A stretch of DNA of 7,880 nt from an uncultured Lachnospiraceae bacterium (lineage in GTDB: Bacteria; Bacillota; Clostridia; Lachnospirales; Lachnospiraceae): the NCBI GenBank assembly GCA_905236365.1, contig CAJOPP010000272.1:1-7880 (forward strand), read 5' to 3'. The notes under the pieces were generated by a model. That model ran no database searches and was not told where the DNA came from. It was given only the letters and a program-made list of their open reading frames with translations. Positions 7,179 to 7,880 of the stretch are shown here, piece after piece. Numbering within the stretch: the first letter of the stretch is position 1; every line of letters begins with the position of its first letter. A program made the translations under genes and the position numbers.

Positions 7179-7207
7179 ATTATAATCGGTTTACCCGCAA
7201 AATGCAA
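7179..7207 (-). promoter_or_regulatory. Probable promoter of the DUF1858 gene
   Basis: On the minus strand TTGCAT (7207-7202), a 17-base spacer and TATAAT (7184-7179) give a plausible sigma-A promoter. The -10 is perfect and the -35 is weak. The predicted transcript would have a leader of about 80 bases before the ATG at 7092. Confidence 0.55.
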
Positions 7208-7232
7208 CCATAACTCCAAATTCCTCTAAATA

Positions 7233-7301
7233 CCGGTTACCGTTCAGGTGACTGTTTACTGGCTAACGAGTGAACTGTAACACCGTTCAGTGATTAGCCG
7301 G
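7233..7301. repeat. Inverted-repeat block with two mutually exclusive hairpins
   Basis: TGAAC (7271-7275) can pair with GTTCA at 7242-7246, extended by GTTAC/GTAAC (7236-7240 with 7277-7281), or with GTTCA at 7285-7289. The second pairing is extended by an 8-base outer stem, 7259-7266 with 7294-7301. ACCGTTCAG occurs twice directly (7239-7247, 7282-7290). There is no T-run, so it is not a standard terminator. By the promoters assigned here it lies upstream of both the DUF1858 and pfl start sites. It could be a protein-binding block, a small mobile repeat, or part of an unrecognised RNA. Confidence 0.5.
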
Positions 7302-7400
7302 ACGCAGGGGTGGCTTTCAACAAATACCATTTTGTACATAAAGCATAATTTCAATAAGGTAATTATTCATATCCTCCTGCCGGGTTTCCCGTCCCTTCAA

Positions 7401-7414
7401 GATTGTATACAATC
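7401..7414. promoter_or_regulatory. Perfect 14-base palindrome upstream of pfl (candidate operator)
   Basis: GATTGTATACAATC is its own reverse complement. The core TTGTATACAA resembles sites bound by GntR-type regulators (family knowledge; weak for assigning one). A 14-of-15 match to the extended site occurs in the leader of the HD-GYP operon at 6322-6336. Confidence 0.35.
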
Positions 7415-7481
7415 CCGTATTTCTTCAAACACTGATATTTTCTATATTTTTTAACACCATAATTGTTCTTTCCCTTATTTG

Positions 7482-7501
7482 TTGTACTGAAAAAAGTACA
7501 A
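7482..7501. promoter_or_regulatory. Inverted repeat centred about 63 bases before the pfl start site (candidate activator site)
   Basis: TTGTACT (7482-7488), six bases, AGTACAA (7495-7501) form a perfect 7+7 inverted repeat. It ends 18 bases before the -35 box, with its centre near -63 relative to the predicted transcription start. That is the usual place for a class I activator of the Crp/Fnr kind. The sequence does not match a textbook Fnr or Rex box, so the regulator is unassigned. Confidence 0.45.
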
Positions 7502-7519
7502 AATCAGAACATTTTTTCG

Positions 7520-7548
7520 TTGACGTGTATACAAGTTAAAACTATAAT
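7520..7548 (+). promoter_or_regulatory. Promoter of the pyruvate formate-lyase gene
   Basis: TTGACG (7520-7525), a 17-base spacer and TATAAT (7543-7548) are near-consensus for sigma-A. This predicts a start near 7555 and a leader of about 115 bases. The strength fits a highly expressed fermentation gene. Confidence 0.85.
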
Positions 7549-7559
7549 GGAAACATAAG

Positions 7560-7633
7560 GATTTCACCACCAACAAACAACAGTGATTTGGATATTTCCC
7601 ATCCGTCACTACTTTTCATAACAAGGTGGAATC
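7560..7633 (+). promoter_or_regulatory. Structured 5' leader of pfl
   Basis: GATTTCACC (7560-7568) can pair with GGTGGAATC (7625-7633) over nine positions with one G-U. Inside, AGTGA/TCACT (7582-7586 with 7606-7610) and GGAT/ATCC (7590-7593 with 7601-7604) form a second hairpin. The fold stops before the AAAGGAGG ribosome site at 7653-7660, so it may stabilise the mRNA rather than hide the start. It does not match a riboswitch known to me. Confidence 0.4.
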
Positions 7634-7670
7634 AAATATTATATTATTTAATAAAGGAGGATTTTTTACA

Positions 7671-7880
7671 ATGGGATCAGAATGGAATGGTTTCACAGGG
7701 GGTAACTGGGAGAAGTTTATCGACGTTCGTGACTTTATTCAGAAAAACTATACACCATATGAAGGTGATGATTCTTTCTTAGCAGGACCTACTAAGAACA
7801 CAGAGGAATTATGGGCACAGGTTATGGATCTGACAAAGAAGGAGAGAGAAGCAGGCGGTGTGCTTGATATGGATACCAAA
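7671..7880 (+). CDS. pflB: Pyruvate formate-lyase (formate C-acetyltransferase), N-terminal 70 residues
   Basis: The visible 70 residues (MGSEWNGFTGGNWEKF..., then VRDFIQKNYTPYEGDDSFL and KKEREAGGVLD) are the characteristic N-terminus of pyruvate formate-lyase. This glycyl-radical enzyme splits pyruvate with CoA into acetyl-CoA and formate in strict fermenters. The active-site cysteines and the glycyl-radical loop lie beyond the right edge, so catalytic competence cannot be judged, and most of a roughly 750-residue protein is missing. The ATG at 7671 follows GGAGG (7656-7660) with a slightly long gap of ten bases. The gene is on the opposite strand to everything else in the window and has its own strong promoter and leader. 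An activating enzyme gene commonly follows pflB but cannot be seen here. Confidence 0.95.
   Translation, partial: MGSEWNGFTGGNWEKFIDVRDFIQKNYTPYEGDDSFLAGPTKNTEELWAQVMDLTKKEREAGGVLDMDTK

Noticed and set aside
7317..7370. Minus-strand 17-codon frame after AGGAGG, plus longer overlapping frames up to about 7505
   Set aside because: AGGAGG is only two bases from the ATG. Three overlapping frames there look equally protein-like and the longest has no start codon, so I see no supported gene.
7482..7501. Inverted repeat as an intrinsic terminator
   Set aside because: The stem is only seven AT-rich pairs with no following T-run, and no upstream plus-strand gene needs termination.
7233..7670. ZTP ('pfl' motif) riboswitch before pyruvate formate-lyase
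   Set aside because: The conserved second-half core (CCGCCTGGGC-like) and first stem could not be found on the plus strand.

Overview
The window looks like a chromosomal segment of an anaerobic, low-GC Gram-positive bacterium, most likely a gut-type Lachnospiraceae (Clostridia). This rests on strong AGGAGG-type ribosome sites, TTGaca/TATAAT promoters with AT-rich spacers, a pyruvate formate-lyase N-terminus typical of that family, a small DUF1858 redox-disulfide protein, and large multidomain hybrid kinases with receiver and HPt modules. Genus cannot be fixed from the sequence alone.

Layout. Positions 1-6202 (minus strand) carry a tightly packed three-gene signalling operon, read right to left: a REC-HD-GYP response regulator (6202-5177), a membrane hybrid histidine kinase with pseudo-receiver, receiver and HPt domains (5176-2408), and a second membrane hybrid kinase whose C-terminus is fused to a DegV (fatty-acid-binding-type) domain. 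The last gene runs off the left edge. The first two genes abut with no gap (TAA then GTG) and the last two overlap by one base (TGATG), so translation is probably coupled. A clear promoter (TTGAAA-16-TATAAT with extended TG) lies about 200 bases upstream, with a perfect palindrome over its -35 box. Positions 6430-6749 have no convincing gene but contain inverted repeats and end in a strong two-way terminator (6750-6788). Positions 6880-7092 (minus) encode the 70-residue DUF1858 protein with its own promoter. Positions 7093-7670 are regulatory: competing hairpins, two palindromes, a consensus promoter and a structured leader. They precede the start of pyruvate formate-lyase (7671 to the right edge, plus strand).

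How it may work. The two membrane kinases and the single HPt domain look like a phosphorelay whose output is the HD-GYP c-di-GMP phosphodiesterase. The DegV domain on the second kinase, in the C-terminal position where an output or HPt module often sits, raises the possibility that an acyl or lipid ligand feeds into this relay. That kinase-DegV fusion is the most unusual item here. The DUF1858 and pfl genes are ordinary anaerobic metabolism or redox neighbours and are probably not part of the signalling unit.
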